Assembly: GCA_029237695.1 (NCBI GenBank) | Contig: CM055274.1 | Span: 65,283,484-65,347,483 of the forward strand | Source of the DNA: Conchocele bisecta | Lineage: Eukaryota > Mollusca > Bivalvia > Lucinida > Thyasiridae | Length of the DNA: 64,000 nt | Direction: 5' to 3' | In this document: positions 9,535 to 21,169 of the stretch, piece by piece | Layout: the number at the start of each line of letters is the position of its first letter | Numbering within the stretch: the first letter of the stretch is position 1 | Program-made: the position numbers and the translations under genes | The notes under the pieces: model-generated | What the model saw: only the letters and a program-made list of their open reading frames with translations | What the model was told of the DNA's origin: nothing | Databases searched by the model: none

Positions 9535-11337
9535 TATGTTGCTGTGTTCTGTCACTCCCCTTGGAGCAACTGATGGAAGCATGTTTCAATGTTGGTGTGT
9601 TCTGTCTTTTCCATAGGTGCCTCTGAGTGAAGCATGCGTGTATATTGCTGTGTTCTCTATACAGTTGGTGCCTCTGAGGGAAGCATGTGTCAATGTTGGT
9701 GTGTTCTCGCTATACAGTAGGTGCCTCTGATGGAAGCATGTGTCGATGTTGGTGTGTTCTCTTTGCCCTAGGTGCCTGTGAGGGAAGCATGTGTCGATGT
9801 TGGTGTGTTCTCTCTATACAGTAGGTGCCTCTGATGGAAGCATGTGTCGATGTTGGTGTGTTCTCGCTATACAGTAGGTGCCTGATGGAAGCATTGTCGA
9901 TGTTGGTGTGTTCTCTCTATACAGTAGGTGCCTCTGATGGAAGCATTTGTCGATGTTGGTGTGTTCTCCATGCCCTAGGAGCCACTGAGGGAAGCATTTG
10001 TCGATGTTCCTGTGTGCTGTCAATCCCCTAGGTGCCACCAAGGGAAGCACGTGTGTATGTTGCCGTGTTCTGTCACTCCCCTAGGAGGAACTGATGGAAG
10101 CATGTGTATATGTTGCTGTGTTCTGTCACTCCCCTAGGAGCAACTGCTGGAAGCACGTGTGTATGTTGCTGTGTTCTGTCACTCCCCTAGGAGCAATTGA
10201 TAGAAGCACGTGTGTATGTTGCTGTGTTCTGTCACTCCCCTAGGTGCAACTGATGGAACATTTGTGTATGTTGCTGTGTTCTGTCACTCCCCTAGGAGCA
10301 ACTGATGGAATCATGTTTGTATGTTGTATGTATGTTGCTGTGTTCTGTCACTCCCCTAGGAGCAACTGATGGAAGCACGTGTGTATGTTGCTGTGTTCTG
10401 TCACTCCCCTTGGAGCAACTGATGGAAGCATGTGTATATGTTGCTGTGTTCTGTCACTCCCCTAGGATCAACTGATGGAAGCATGTGTGTATGTTGCTGT
10501 GTTCTGTCACTCCCCTAGGAGCAACTGATGGAAGCATGTTTCAATGTTGGTGTGTTCTGTCTTCCATAGGTGCCTCTGAGTGAAGCATGCGTGTATATTG
10601 CTGTGTTCTCTATACAGTTGGTGCCTCTGAGGGAAGCATGTGTCGATGTTGGTGTGTTCTCTATACAGTAGGTGCCTCTGATGGCAGCATGTGTCGATGT
10701 CGGTGTGTTCTCTTTGCCCTAGGTGCCTCTGAGGGAAGCATGTGTCGATGTTGGTGTGTTCTCTCTATACAGTAGGTGCCTCTGATGGAAGCATGTGTCG
10801 ATGTTGGTGTGTTCTCTTTGCCCTAGGTGCCTGTGAGGGAAGCATGTGTCGATGTTGGTGTGTTCTCTCTATACAGTAGGTGCCTCTGATGGAAGCATTT
10901 GTCGATGTTGGTGTGTTCTCTTTGACCTAGGTGCCTCTGATTGAAGCATGTGTCGATGCTAGGGAGTCACCGAGGGAAGCATTTGTCGATGTTCCTGTGT
11001 GCTGTCAATCCCCTAGGTGCCACCGAGGGAAGCATGTGTTGTTGTTGCTGTGTTCTGTGAATCCCCTAGATGCCACCGAGGGAAGTATGTGTTGATGTTG
11101 CTATATTGTGTCTATCCCCTAGGTGCCTCTAAGGGAAGCATGAGTCGATGTTGCTGTGTTCCGTCTATCCCCCAGGTGCTTCTGAGGGAATCATGTGTGT
11201 ATGTTGCTGTGTTCTGTCAATCCTCTATATTTCTCTGAGGGAAGCATATTTCTATGTTACTGTGTTATGTCAATCCCCTAGGTGCCTCTGAGGGAAGCAT
11301 GTGTTGATGTTGCTGTTTTTTTCTGTCTATCCCCCAG
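9535..11337 (+). repeat. Minisatellite of ~34 units of 53 bp, each a copy of the RRP8 3' splice site plus exon start
   Basis: Units are mostly 53 bp, in two main types joined head to tail: (CTATACAGTAG)GTGCCTCTGATGGAAG... and (CACTCCCCTAG)GAGCAACTGATGGAAG.... Each has ~15 bases of pyrimidine-rich sequence ending in AG, then ~38 bases equal or close to the first 38 bases of the RRP8 exon at 11338 (GTGCCTCTGAGGGAA...GATGTTGCTGTGTTC). Translated in the exon phase, units give VPLMEACVDVGVF against [13 protein letters not shown] in the true exon. A block of roughly 0.95 kb is itself duplicated: the CATGTTTCAATGTTGG junction occurs at about 9582 and 10,537. The array abuts the exon, so it was built by expansion of the intron-exon border. 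Confidence 0.9.
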
Positions 11338-11444
11338 GTGCCTCTGAGGGAATCGTGTGTCGATGTTGCTGTGTTCTGTCTGTCACTGATGGGAACCAAC
11401 ATGGCTGACTACATATACGAGGCCAACCGTGTCCTCAGGCAGGG
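11338..11444 (+). CDS. RRP8: RRP8 coding exon (methyltransferase core)
   Basis: RRP8 (nucleomethylin) is a nucleolar SAM-dependent methyltransferase that makes m1A in large-subunit rRNA and acts in rDNA silencing. This 107-base exon starts after TCTATCCCCCAG and ends before GTAAGT. It encodes 35 codons plus 2 bases. The segment [14 protein letters not shown], followed by EANRVLRQ(G), is the most conserved signature of RRP8 proteins and forms the strand and loop after the SAM site. It joins in frame to the exon at 40510 (GG|T = Gly). Upstream exons, with the glycine-rich SAM motif, are not found in the window and probably lie before base 1. The preceding minisatellite provides many rival acceptors, so 11337/11338 is inferred from protein alignment. 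Confidence 0.9.
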
Positions 11445-11930
11445 GTAAGTATCTGCCTCACAAGAGGCAGCTGCTACACGATAGCGTGGTGTTGATGGCA
11501 GAGTGAGGTGGGATACAATAGCATGAATGCCCACAACTATTCTACTACTTGAAACAGTTTCTCTTTACTAACCTACTTTAACATGTGTCCTAAATGCTAT
11601 ATCCAAAATGAACATTGGAGAGAAAGTCCTAAGTAAACTAAATGATCTTAATTAGTGCTATGTAAAAATCTTTTGCACTCATTAATTTGACCATCAATAC
11701 ATTTTGGGTTAGCAAATGCAATTATATAAATTTTGTATCACGCATAATCTGATCAGGGGCTATACTATTATCCATAAAGTAAAAAGAAAAAGCAGCTACC
11801 AATCCTACCAAGACTTCACAGAACATTATCAAGCATATTAAGATCTAGATTGATAAATAACCCATGCGCCACTTTGCTACAGTCATGGCCACATGGTCGA
11901 AAAAAATTATTTAACATGTTATTTGTATTT
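11445..11930. other. RRP8 intron start, no feature seen
   Basis: AT-rich sequence follows the GTAAGT donor at 11445. I see no repeat family shared with the rest of the window and no supported ORF. The RRP8 intron continues to 40509. Confidence 0.6.
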
Positions 11931-13747
11931 TTAGCTCACCTGAGCGAAGCTCATGTGAGCTATTGTTACCGCAATGTGTCCGTCGTCCGTCGTCGTCGTC
12001 GTCCGTGAACATTTTCAAACGTCTTCTCCTCGGTAACCATTGGGCCTATAGTCACCAAACTTCACGATCATGGTCCTTAGGTAGGGGGATTACAAAATTG
12101 TTAAAATTACATCATTACGTAATCCAAGATGGCCACCGTCTAAAAATAGCACAAATTCTTAAAAAATCTTCTTCTCAAGAACCGCCAACCGGATTTTGAC
12201 AAAACTTGGTAGGACTGATCGATGTACAATGCTCTTTCAAAGTTGTTAAAATGGTGACCCCGGGGTCAAAAATGGGCGTGGCCCGTGGGGTCAAATTGGG
12301 GTCAAATTTTATTTTTGACCGAATATGGTCTTGTCATATATCAAATTGAAGGTATCAACGAGGCGATCACTCTGGTGCATTTTTTGTCGAAATCGGATGG
12401 TTAGGCCATCCAAGATGGCCGCCGAAAGGTCAAAAGGTTGTTCTTTTATTAGAGATTTCAAAATTCTTCTTCACATGAACCGCTTGGCCCATGGTAGCCA
12501 AACTTAAAAGTTATGGTCCATGGCTGAAGCATTTTCAGATTTGTTAAAATGGAGGTCATCGCTAATCCAAGATGGCCGCCGTCTAAAAATAGCATAAATT
12601 CTGAAAAAATCTTCTTCTCATGAACTGCTAGCTGGATTTCGACAACACTTGGTAGGAATGATCGATGTTCAATGCTCTTTCAAACGTGTTAAAATGATGA
12701 CCCCGGGGTCAAAAATGGGCGTGGCCCGTGGGGTCAAATTGGGGTCAAATTTTATTTTTGAACAAATATGGTCATGTCATATATCAAATTGAAGGTATCA
12801 ACAAGGCGATCACTCTGGTGCATTTTTTGTCGAAATCGGATGGTTAGGTCATCCAAGATGGCCGCCGAAAGGTCAATAGGTCGTTCTTTTATTAGAGATT
12901 TCAAAATTCTTCTTCACATGAACCGCTTGGCCCATGGTAGCCAAACGTAAGAGTTATGGTCCATGGGTGAAGCCTTTTCAAATTTGTTAAAATGGAGGTC
13001 ATCGCTAATCCAAGATGGCCGCCGTCTAAAAATAGCATAAATTCTTAAAAAATCTTCTCATGAACCGCTAGCTGGATTTTGACGAAACTTGGTAGGAATG
13101 ATCGATGTACAATGCTCTTTCAAAGTTGTTAAAATGGTTACCCCGGGGTCAAAAATGGGCGTGGCCCGTGGGGTCAAATTTTATTTTTGACCGAATATGG
13201 TCATGTTATATATCAAATCGAATGTATCAATGAGGCGATTCTGGTGCATTTTTTGTCGAAATCGGATGGTTATGTCATCCAAGATGGCCGTCGAAAGGTC
13301 AAAATGTTGTTCTTTTATTAGAGATTTCAAAATTCTTTTTCACATGAACCGACCCTCTATGTCAGAAAAGCGGACGTTAAACCCTATTCACTCACTCACT
13401 CACATGAACCGCTTGGCCCATGGTGGCCAAACTTAAAAGTTATGGTCCATGGGTGAAGCCTTTTCAGATTTGTTAAAATGGAGGTCGCTAATCCAAGATG
13501 GCCGCCATCTAAAAATAGCACAAATTCTTAAATCCTCTTCTCATGAACCGCTGGCCGGATTTCGATGAAACTTGGTAGGAATGATCGCTGTACAATGCTC
13601 TTTCAAAGTTGTTAAAATGGTGACCCCAGGGTCAAAAATGGGCGTGGCCCTGTGGGGTCAAATTGGGGTCAAACACATGAACTCACATTCTCATCTGGTG
13701 TTCATGGAGTCAGGTGAGCGAATTAGGGCCATCATGGCCCTCTTGTT
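11931..13747 (+). mobile_element. HINE-type element, family 2, copy A
   Basis: The left end TTAGCTCACCTGAGCGAAGCTCATGTGAGCT forms a hairpin (11933-11961) and is followed by a GTCC/GTC-rich microsatellite (11979-12006). The core is three units of about 430 bp (CCAAGATGGCCGCCGTCTAAAAATAGC...). The right end has the inverse left motif (TCAGGTGAGCG), then the hairpin AGGGCCATCATGGCCCT and CTTGTT. Other copies: 27217-28866, 46472-46960 and a diverged one at 54160-54475. Confidence 0.75.
13351..13400 (+). mobile_element. 5'-truncated SINE insertion inside the family 2 element
   Basis: About 50 bases (GACCCTCTATG...GACGTTAAACCC plus a (TCAC)n tail) interrupt one core unit. The host word CACATGAACC is repeated on both sides (13341-13350 and 13401-13410), a clean target-site duplication. 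The GACGTTAAACCC...TCAC tail is that of common molluscan tRNA-type SINEs. The intact sister units give the empty site. Confidence 0.8.
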
Positions 13748-13821
13748 GTTGTTCTTTCTTAAAAGTACATACCCACTCAGCAGGCACAAAATGTTCTTTA
13801 TATGAATTAAATAAGTGTATA

Positions 13822-15183
13822 CCGTATTTTGCCGTGTATTAGACGCACTATTTTTATTCGTCACTAGACTGGTACCCTGTCTGATGCGTGCCTAGTGAAA
13901 CAATTCTACCTGGAACCAGTCTCTTTATGACATGGCAAACGTGTTTATGTGAATTGGGTCTCTATCTCTTGACAAATCTCGGCTTATTGCATTAGCGGCC
14001 AGACCAGGCGGTGGATTCGCATAGTCTGCACATGGTTTACAATCTTCGCCAATCTCTAATTAAAAACATCATAATTACGTCGGCGGACAATGCAAATTCG
14101 TCATAGCTATAGGCTGCTTTCAGCGTCATTTCGGCTGCATTGCTCTGAAATTTCTGTCAACATTCAGCATCATTTACGGAAGATACAACTGATTTTGAAA
14201 TATTACACAGGCGAAATTTGTGTGTTGCTTTGTGCAAAAAATTGATAACACCCAGCCGTGTCAACTAACAGGTGTTTATCGTATGACATCATTCAGCATG
14301 AGGCTGTAAACTGTGTGACCTTTAGGCTACGATTTGAAATTGCTCTGATTGGTCAACACGACTTTTGATGTGTCGCGAACGTGCGACTTTCATCCTCGCA
14401 TCATGGGGCAAACCCATTTCATGCTGAGGATACGCTTATGTTTGCGGAAAATCCTAAATATTTTTCTTCTATGCACTCCAAAGTATATACCGCGATCACC
14501 ATTTAAACCGTTTCTTCTACAAAAAACAAAAATAAAAATAAAATATTTAATAAATTTCATATCCGTAAATGCGTATTCCGAAAGGAATGGGTTAAAAAAA
14601 AACACTCTGGATTATACGCAGATCTGTCGCCATATTTCCCGATATTGATTTCGAAAATATTTTTCGTAAATGGTGTTCAAAAGAGATAATACATACCGCA
14701 ATCAATAATTAACAATATACATGTAATACCACTTTTGGCAGCAATATGATGGCAAATATAACACGATTTAGTTTGTTACAAATTTAACACGATTTTGATA
14801 TACAAATAGGCAAACAAATCGGGAGCCAAGGCACAACCGTGTACTAACCGAGCACGTGTTATAGTGAAAGCGTGTACTACCGGGTTCACAGTGTAATTGA
14901 AGATACTAGAAAACGGTGAAATACGGACCTGGGAATCACGGACATAGTCGGCAAATTACGGACATAGCAAACTATGTATTTTACAGACAAAAACGTCCAA
15001 GGTACGAATAAAAAAACGGGGGAATAAATAACAACTTGGCGAGTTTTTAAAAAAAAATAATTAATTTTGTGAGGACAATTGGGTGCGTCTTATATTCTCA
15101 TGTAGACATTTTCCGCCAGATTTTGGACTGAAAATAGGGGTGCGTCTTATACACTCTTGCGATCTATAACCGGCAAAATACGG
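13822..15183. mobile_element. TIR DNA element, 1.36 kb, non-autonomous
   Basis: The ends CCGTATTTTGCCGTGTATTAGACGCAC and its inverse (GTGCGTCTTATACAC...CGGCAAAATACGG) are flanked by TA (13820-13821 and 15184-15185). This fits a pogo/Tc1-mariner-type element. No transposase frame is seen: the interior is AT-rich with many stops. A partial inverted relative seems to lie at about 28,900-29,350. Confidence 0.65.
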
Positions 15184-15185
15184 TA

Positions 15186-15697
15186 ATTGTGTCACTATTC
15201 CACCAGTTCTAAAAATTACAAGTGCCCGCTATACAGATATAATCATTTAGTAATATATATTTCTACTTCATTCATGCCATATTTCATTATGCCATTAGAT
15301 GTTCATGCTTAAGCAACCGCAGAAAAAAGAGAGATAACTCGTGTGCCTTGTTGTACTCCAAAGAGCCACCTCCCCTTGGTCCACACCAGGTGGCTCCACC
15401 GGTCCTATGTCGCGCATGCGCCGACGACCGACCTGCCATATTGATTTTCTGCGCAGCCAAGCTCGGACGTGTCACCGTCTCGTGAGAGCGGAATTGGAGT
15501 TACATATTCATAGGATCTTATTATAGGATCTTTATACGACTCTCAGAGTATTTGGAATTGGTTACTCCAGGAGATATTGTGAATCTTGGGTCAGAAACTC
15601 CCTTGCGTTATTTTTCGGGGTTTAGCACGTGGCCCACTCTGCCGGCCATATTGTTTCGTCCCGAATTGGGAAGTTTTGATTCACGTGCCTTATATTT
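15186..15697. repeat. ~240-bp unit, inverted partner at 24.07-24.31 kb
   Basis: 15260-15480 (TTCATGCTTAAGCAACCGCAG...GAGCCACCT...GTCGCGCATGCGCCGAC) is nearly the reverse complement of 24070-24300. The two copies bracket the DIRS element and the HINE elements between them. Each is bordered by the motif ATGCCATATT/AATATGGCAT. The last 200 bases hold nothing recognised. Confidence 0.75.
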
Positions 15698-15761
15698 TTA
15701 TGCCACCGGGTTTCGAAGAAACTGGTGGCATATAGTGTTTGGACCGTCCGTCTGTCCATCA

Positions 15762-15826
15762 TAAAATCGTTTTATGTGGCTAATATTTAACATGTGATAA
15801 GCCACATAAGTATAGTACTGTAAGAA
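15762..15826 (+). mobile_element. Left-truncated inverted-repeat insert in the family 3 GTCC tract
   Basis: The right part of the ATGTGGCT...AGCCACATAAGTA segment (full copies at 38335-38500 and 56902-57066) ends in TGTAAGAACGTCCG. The left arm is missing. Confidence 0.6.
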
Positions 15827-15843
15827 CGTCCGTCCATCCGTCC

Positions 15844-16244
15844 GCTCTCCCTGAAGTGACGTTGTTGGGTGATTCACGAGTACATGACATGCATGTGGGG
15901 TGCACCCCATACGCAACTATATCTTAATGAACTCCATCACTTCTTAAAAGCCCAAAAAAGCAATAAAAAATTGACACCCCAGAGGGTGATGGTCAAAACC
16001 GTCCGTACATCCAAACCCCACAAACAATGGCTGACTAAATTTCCCCACAAGTACATATTGTACTGATCAAACCCAAATACCCCCACAAGTGCATGCAGGA
16101 GACATAAGAAAACGAGAGCAAGTTAGTATAGGGGAGATAACACCTTTAGCATTGTTTGCACCCCACAAATAGCACCAAAAAACCCCAAAAGACTTGGCCA
16201 AAAACCCCACATGCAACAAACCCCACAACGTCACTTCAGGGAGT
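15844..16244. mobile_element. Inverted-repeat element (~400 bp) inside a GTCC microsatellite
   Basis: The ends CTCCCTGAAGTGACGTTGTTGGG and CCCCACAACGTCACTTCAGGGAG are inverse repeats, with GTCCG on the left and (T)ACGTCCG on the right. No coding capacity. Confidence 0.7.
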
Positions 16245-16258
16245 ACGTCCGTCTGTCC

Positions 16259-16411
16259 GAGCAACCAAGGGTGTACAAGGGGCCATGGGGCGGAGCCTAA
16301 CACAAAAGAATCCTTTGATTTATTCCGTATGGCCCCTTATTCTATTGTTTACAAGGGGCCATCTCTTTGATCTAGAACAATGGAAATGGCCCCTTGTTCA
16401 CTATTGGTGGG
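16259..16411. mobile_element. Inverted-repeat element (~150 bp) inside a GTCC microsatellite
   Basis: Left CAACCAAGGGTGTACAAGGGG and right CCCCTTGTTCACTATTGGTGGG are inverse, again set between GTCCG and ACGTCCG. Confidence 0.65.
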
Positions 16412-16503
16412 ACGTCCGTCCGTCCGTCACACTTTTCGGTTAACCACAGTTTCTCAAATATGCTGCAGGTGGCATCCGCGTTCGACAGACGCATTTCTTG
16501 TTT

Positions 16504-16680
16504 TTATTTTTTTTTCTGTCTTTAATCACATTGTATTTCATGTGGTTATATCCCCTGTTTTGTATATTTTGTTGCCTGATAGTATGGTTGGTGGGTGTTC
16601 GGGGTTCTAAATTCTTAGGAATTTTCGCGACGTGTCTCGGTTTCACGTTATCTTTTGATTGTTTCAGTGGACGAGCCGTC
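16504..16680 (+). other. Presumed 5' region of DIRS-order element A
   Basis: This T-rich stretch lies directly after the HINE end. The gag ATG is at 16681, a few bases after TTGTTTCAGTGG. The terminal repeat of the retrotransposon could not be delimited. Confidence 0.35.
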
Positions 16681-19267
16681 ATGTCCGAATCCTCGACTAG
16701 CGGTCAAGCGACAGGCAGTTGTGGGCATAAGAAGGGGGCTTCTGATACCCATGAACGCTGTTTGCAGTGTGCAGGCTGCATGCAGGCCTCTCCCTGTGAA
16801 GTTTGTCATGCGTGGCCTGCGGAGTCCTGGGAAGCTGGGAACCACTTCTGGGGGCCCCTTCCGGGGACCACGTGGGCGTCCCTCCTCTGCCGCCAGGGCC
16901 CGTGGAGGGGTCAGGGTCGGCCATTTTTCCCTTGCCGGTTTCCGCTCCGCTGACTTACTCTACACTCCATGTAGCTAGTGGGTCGGCGGCGCTGTCTGCT
17001 TCTAAAAGCAGGTGGGACGACAGGCGCGATCTGACTGCCCCTAACCTCTCGTCTCACGACGACTCGGCGCTGCCCGTTAGCAATTGTGCGCAGGACCTAC
17101 CACCCGTCTCGGGCAGCCGAGGGGGCAGAAGGGTCGGTAGAGCACCCTATGGGTGTACACGATGGCAGAGATATATCCATGGGACCCGTGGATTGTTCCC
17201 CGCTAATCGTTGGGAAGTACCCCACACTGTGGGATACGTTCCCGCACCGACCGGGAGGGCCACTACTAGTGGACCACCCACACCCAATTTTTTCGTAGGG
17301 GGTGCGGACTTGGCCGAAACTGCCAGGGCCCACCAACGGAAATACGGGCTACGTCATGGCGGAGACACATCCGTATCTGGGACCTTTTGTCGGTTACACG
17401 ACACAGGGCATTGAGATGAACAGGGACCATGACCCGAGTCATAGGGCCCATTTTCTCAAGACACCAGTCACCGGACCAGACAGTGGTTGCCATAATGACG
17501 TTACGGACCGAAGAACTTCGGTTCCGGACACAAGGATACCCCAGAAACCGGAGCATTATGAGCACCGGACCGGACTGTCTGGACCAGACGTCAGACAACG
17601 ATCTGTCTATGGACCGGAAACTGGACACATCCAGACACCGGACATTGGTCCCTACAAAACGAGACATGTGTCTACCGGACAATTGACTGGTTACCGGACA
17701 GTATCAGATACCGGACAGTACCGGACATCTGATTCTGTCCCTCACGTCACCGGACAGTTGTCTATACCTGACAATGGACACCGGGTACTGGGCCCTGTCT
17801 TAGACAGGGACCAGAGATCTTATAGGGAAGATTTACACCCGTATGACCAGATTTCCTATTCGGCCCAGGCCTCCAGGCTTACACTGGAGAGGCCTTACCA
17901 AGGGGAACATACTTCCCGTAAAAGGAAACATACCATGGTCTCCTTTGATCAGCCCATACCAGTCCCACTTGAATTGGGATCCAAGAGGGCTAAAAGGCCA
18001 ACGGGGGATAATTACCCATATGAGCACCAGGCCTACCCGTTAGGCTGGGTAATTTCCGGCACATAGGTCCTTCTGTTTCTCAAAATCCCACTTCCTGCGG
18101 AGCGCACCCTCCTAATCAGAGTTGCACGCTACAGTGCAACAATGAGCAGGAATCGGATTACAATGGAACATCAGTCAGATTCTGATTCAGAGTCCGCTGG
18201 AAACGGGACAGATCGCTCCATTACTAGCCATCCATTGAACAGAGAGGAGTTAGAGGATGCGGATCCTCAAAATCAGGATGATTCCCTGTGCCTCAAGCGG
18301 GTTATCAACGAGGTCTATCAGGTCCTGCCGTAGGACCTGTGCCCAGAGGGTAACCTCCCTGCGCCTCGGGTCACGAAACTCGGGGGTACATTGGAATGCA
18401 TGGAAGAATCCACTGAATCTGTGAAAGATTTCAGGGTTCTTCCTCATTCCACATGTGTCAATCAGGCCTTCGAATTGTTACATAATGTTAACAATCGAGG
18501 TCAGCCAGACTACCAGACGCCTGCCATTGACATTAAAAGACTAACCCAACCTCAGTCTTACAAGGCACACTCGCCGAGGTTCCCGGCAGAAGCTCCTCAG
18601 TTAGACCCGAAGCTTTTCGGTGCGGACTCACTGAGGGCTCCACTTGTAAGATCAAGGTGGAGCAGCTTAAAAGGTGGGAAACAAGACTGAGAACTTTGAC
18701 AAACATATGCTCTCATATGGAATTGTTCTCGGCAGCCCAGTTTAAGCTAGCTTCGGCAGTGAGACCGGAAGACGATATACCTCGCCTTCAAGTGGCTACT
18801 GCGCAGCCGAGAGCCACCCGCCATGCCGTGGCTGGGTGTGTTGTTAGTGGCGGACCTTTTACAGGTCCGTAGAGACGCAGCACTTTCTACCTCGAAAGAG
18901 TTATTGATGACAAGCAGGGAGACTACGATCTGCCCCACTTACATCAGACACACTGTTCGGGGGCCGGGTTCTGGACGTCCTGAAAGAGGATCGCCAGGAA
19001 CATGAACGCCTTGCCTTACTAAGGAACATGGTACCTCCGGCCCCGAAGTTCCATCAGCAAAGGGAAGTTATGGCACCGATTGCTAACCAGAAGAGACACT
19101 CTTCCGGTGCAAGCAAAAAGAAGAAGCGTAAGTTTGTTGCCAGATCAGCAACCAAGGCTTCTCCGCTAACTCAGACCGTCCCTTTTCGCGGCCGTGGCTC
19201 TGCCAGTCGCGGGGCGTTTCATTCTCGCGGCTTCTCGCACCCACGTGGTCGGGGAGCTAGCCGTTAG
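16681..19267 (+). pseudogene. DIRS element A: frameshifted gag-like gene
   Basis: The first part, from ATG 16681, encodes a cysteine/histidine cluster (CGHKKG..DTHERCLQCAGC....PCEVCHAW) typical of the start of DIRS-type gag proteins. The frame then changes several times (frame 1, then 3 near 16.84 kb, then 1 near 17.3 kb, and so on). The middle (17.45-17.8 kb) is a low-complexity region built on ACCGGACA. Near 18.4-18.9 kb lie segments like DFRVLP..., KRWETRLRTL and LLRRDAALSTS, which resemble the second DIRS gag in this window. The last part (to TAG 19265) has a basic KKKKRKF nuclear-localisation-like stretch and an RG-rich tail (FRGRG...RGAF). It cannot be translated as one protein. Confidence 0.7.
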
Positions 19268-19348
19268 CGGCTCGCCATTTCCCACACTGCCCCCCCCCCG
19301 CCCCCCCCCCTACCGGCACCAGAGGTACCGGTAGGTGGAAGACTGACC

Positions 19349-21169
19349 TTGTTCATAGACGAATGGGAGAAGTTGACAGACGACACATACGTGTTGTCAA
19401 TCATAAGAAACGGTTATGTAATACCGTTCAAGACATCTCCCTGTCTTACGCCAAGGCCAGTCTATTTTCCAATAAAGGACGTCAGCCAAGTTCCATTACT
19501 ACTGTCAGTGGTAGACGACTTATTTGGAAAAAGGGTAGTGGAGGAGGTGAAGGATCACTCATCACCGGGCTTTTACAGCCGCCTTTCCGCCATTTTTCTT
19601 GTGCAGAAAAAGAATGGCAAATACACACCGGTGATAGACTTGTCACCGCTGAACAAAATGATACAACTAGAACACTTCAAGATGGAAACACAAAGGTCGA
19701 TTCGGGATGTTATCTCGAACGGAACCTGGACGGTTTCCATCGATCTTCAGGATGCCAATTCGGCCTTCGTGCAGGAAATACCTGAGATTTGCCATCGGAG
19801 GCAGAGTGTTCCAGTTCTGTACACTCCCATTCGGCATTTCGACAGCGGCAATGGTGTTCACGCGGCTGATGAAAACCGTAGCCGGTTTCATCAGACGACA
19901 AGGGCCAGCACTAGTCCAATATTTAGACGACTGGCTGATCCATCACACATCTTTGGGTTTGGGAAATAATTACCTGGCTGGGTTTACTACCCAATCTGGA
20001 AAAGTCAGACTTAATCCCGAGCCAAAGGTTCGACTTCATAGGAATGTACTTCCTGTCGGACCTTGGCATCGTGAGAGTACTCGCAGACAGAGTACACAAC
20101 CTCGTGATACTTCTGTCGGAGTTTTTAAAGAAAGCTCGCACTACAGCAAGAAGTTTTCTTTCTCTCCTGGGGTCTCTCAATGCTGCAGCGGAGTTTGTAG
20201 AAATACACCTGCACCCATTGCAGTTAATTCTGATCTCCCAATGGACATCAAACTTATATCCGCTACATGCCGAGATCTGCCTAGGTCAAACCGACTTTCA
20301 CCACCATCTACAATGGTGGCTAGCTCCGGAGCGGTTCACGCGGGGCGTTCCCATGCACGACCCCAAACACCAGATCCACCTCTACACAGATGCCAGTCTG
20401 TATGGGTGGGGGCCCATCTAAAACCAATGGGGAAAGTCTGCAGTGGGATCTGGTCAGACGACCAGTCTCAATTGCATATCAACCTATTGGAGATGAAGGC
20501 AGTGTCATTGGCCATAACTCGCCTGCTTCCTTTGATCAAAGGAGAAATTGTACTGTTGGCGACGGACAACACAACTGTCGTCTCGTACATACGCAAGCAT
20601 TCTGCCAGGAGAACGGCATATCACTCAGAGTACGTCACATACCTGGCAGACTGAATGTGATAGCGGACAGTCTATCCCGAGGATCTGCAATCTCCACGGA
20701 ATGGGAAATCAGTCCTCTGATAACGCAGAGCTTGTTCAATCTGTGGGGAACACCATATCTGGACCTGTTTGCCACGAGATTCAACAAGCTCCCACGATAT
20801 GTTTCTCCGGTACCAGATCACAGAGCACTATCAGTGGATGCGTTCTCTATGCAATGGGGGAACCGCTTCGTGTACGCCTTCCCACCTCCAAGGTTGATTC
20901 AACAGATCCTCAGGCAGGTCAGGGCATCACAAGCACGACTGCTGTTGATAGCCCCAAATTGGCCACAAATGTCGTGGTTCAACGACCTGCTAGATCTGCT
21001 GATAGACTATCCCAGATCCATTCCCATGATCCCCAGGTTACTGACTCGGAACAACCTGTCACACAACAATCCCGACCTCTTCCACCTTCACGGTTGGATA
21101 TTGTCAGGGATTCAGAAAGGGAAATTTTTCTACGAAAATTGCCAGTTACATCTCAACAGCGAGACGTAA
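19349..21169 (+). pseudogene. DIRS element A: reverse transcriptase-RNase H, frameshifted
   Basis: Reverse transcriptase segments are clear: FLVQKKNGKYTPVIDLSPLN, then FKMETQRSI, LPFGISTAAMVFTRLM, and the catalytic box QYLDDWL near 19.92 kb. RNase H follows with its acidic residues in YTDAS (20.39 kb), LLEMKAV (20.49 kb), LATDNTTVV (20.56 kb) and IPGRLNVIADSLSR (20.65 kb). The frame changes at least four times (near 19.76, 19.95, 20.41 and 20.6 kb), so the copy is dead. The order RT, RNase H, then tyrosine recombinase without a DDE integrase or protease is diagnostic of the DIRS order. No methyltransferase domain of DIRS1 type was noticed. Confidence 0.85.

Larger units (their letters stand above)
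15698..16503 (+). mobile_element. HINE-type element, family 3, copy A
   Basis: The left hairpin TATGCCACC...GGTGGCATA is at 15699-15732, then GTCCGTC repeats. The right end has the inverse motif GGTGGCAT, CCGCGTTCGACAGACGC and TTTCTTGTTT. Its microsatellite is interrupted by three inserted segments (listed separately). Copies: 56644-57337 and, reversed, 46114-46471. Confidence 0.75.

Noticed and set aside
9814..11238. Cys-rich ORFs across the minisatellite (repeated CRCWCV segments)
   Set aside because: They are in a different frame from the RRP8 exon copies and simply reflect the 53-bp repeat.
9535..11337. CRISPR-like array
   Set aside because: Units are contiguous without unique spacers, the genome is eukaryotic, and the units derive from a neighbouring exon.
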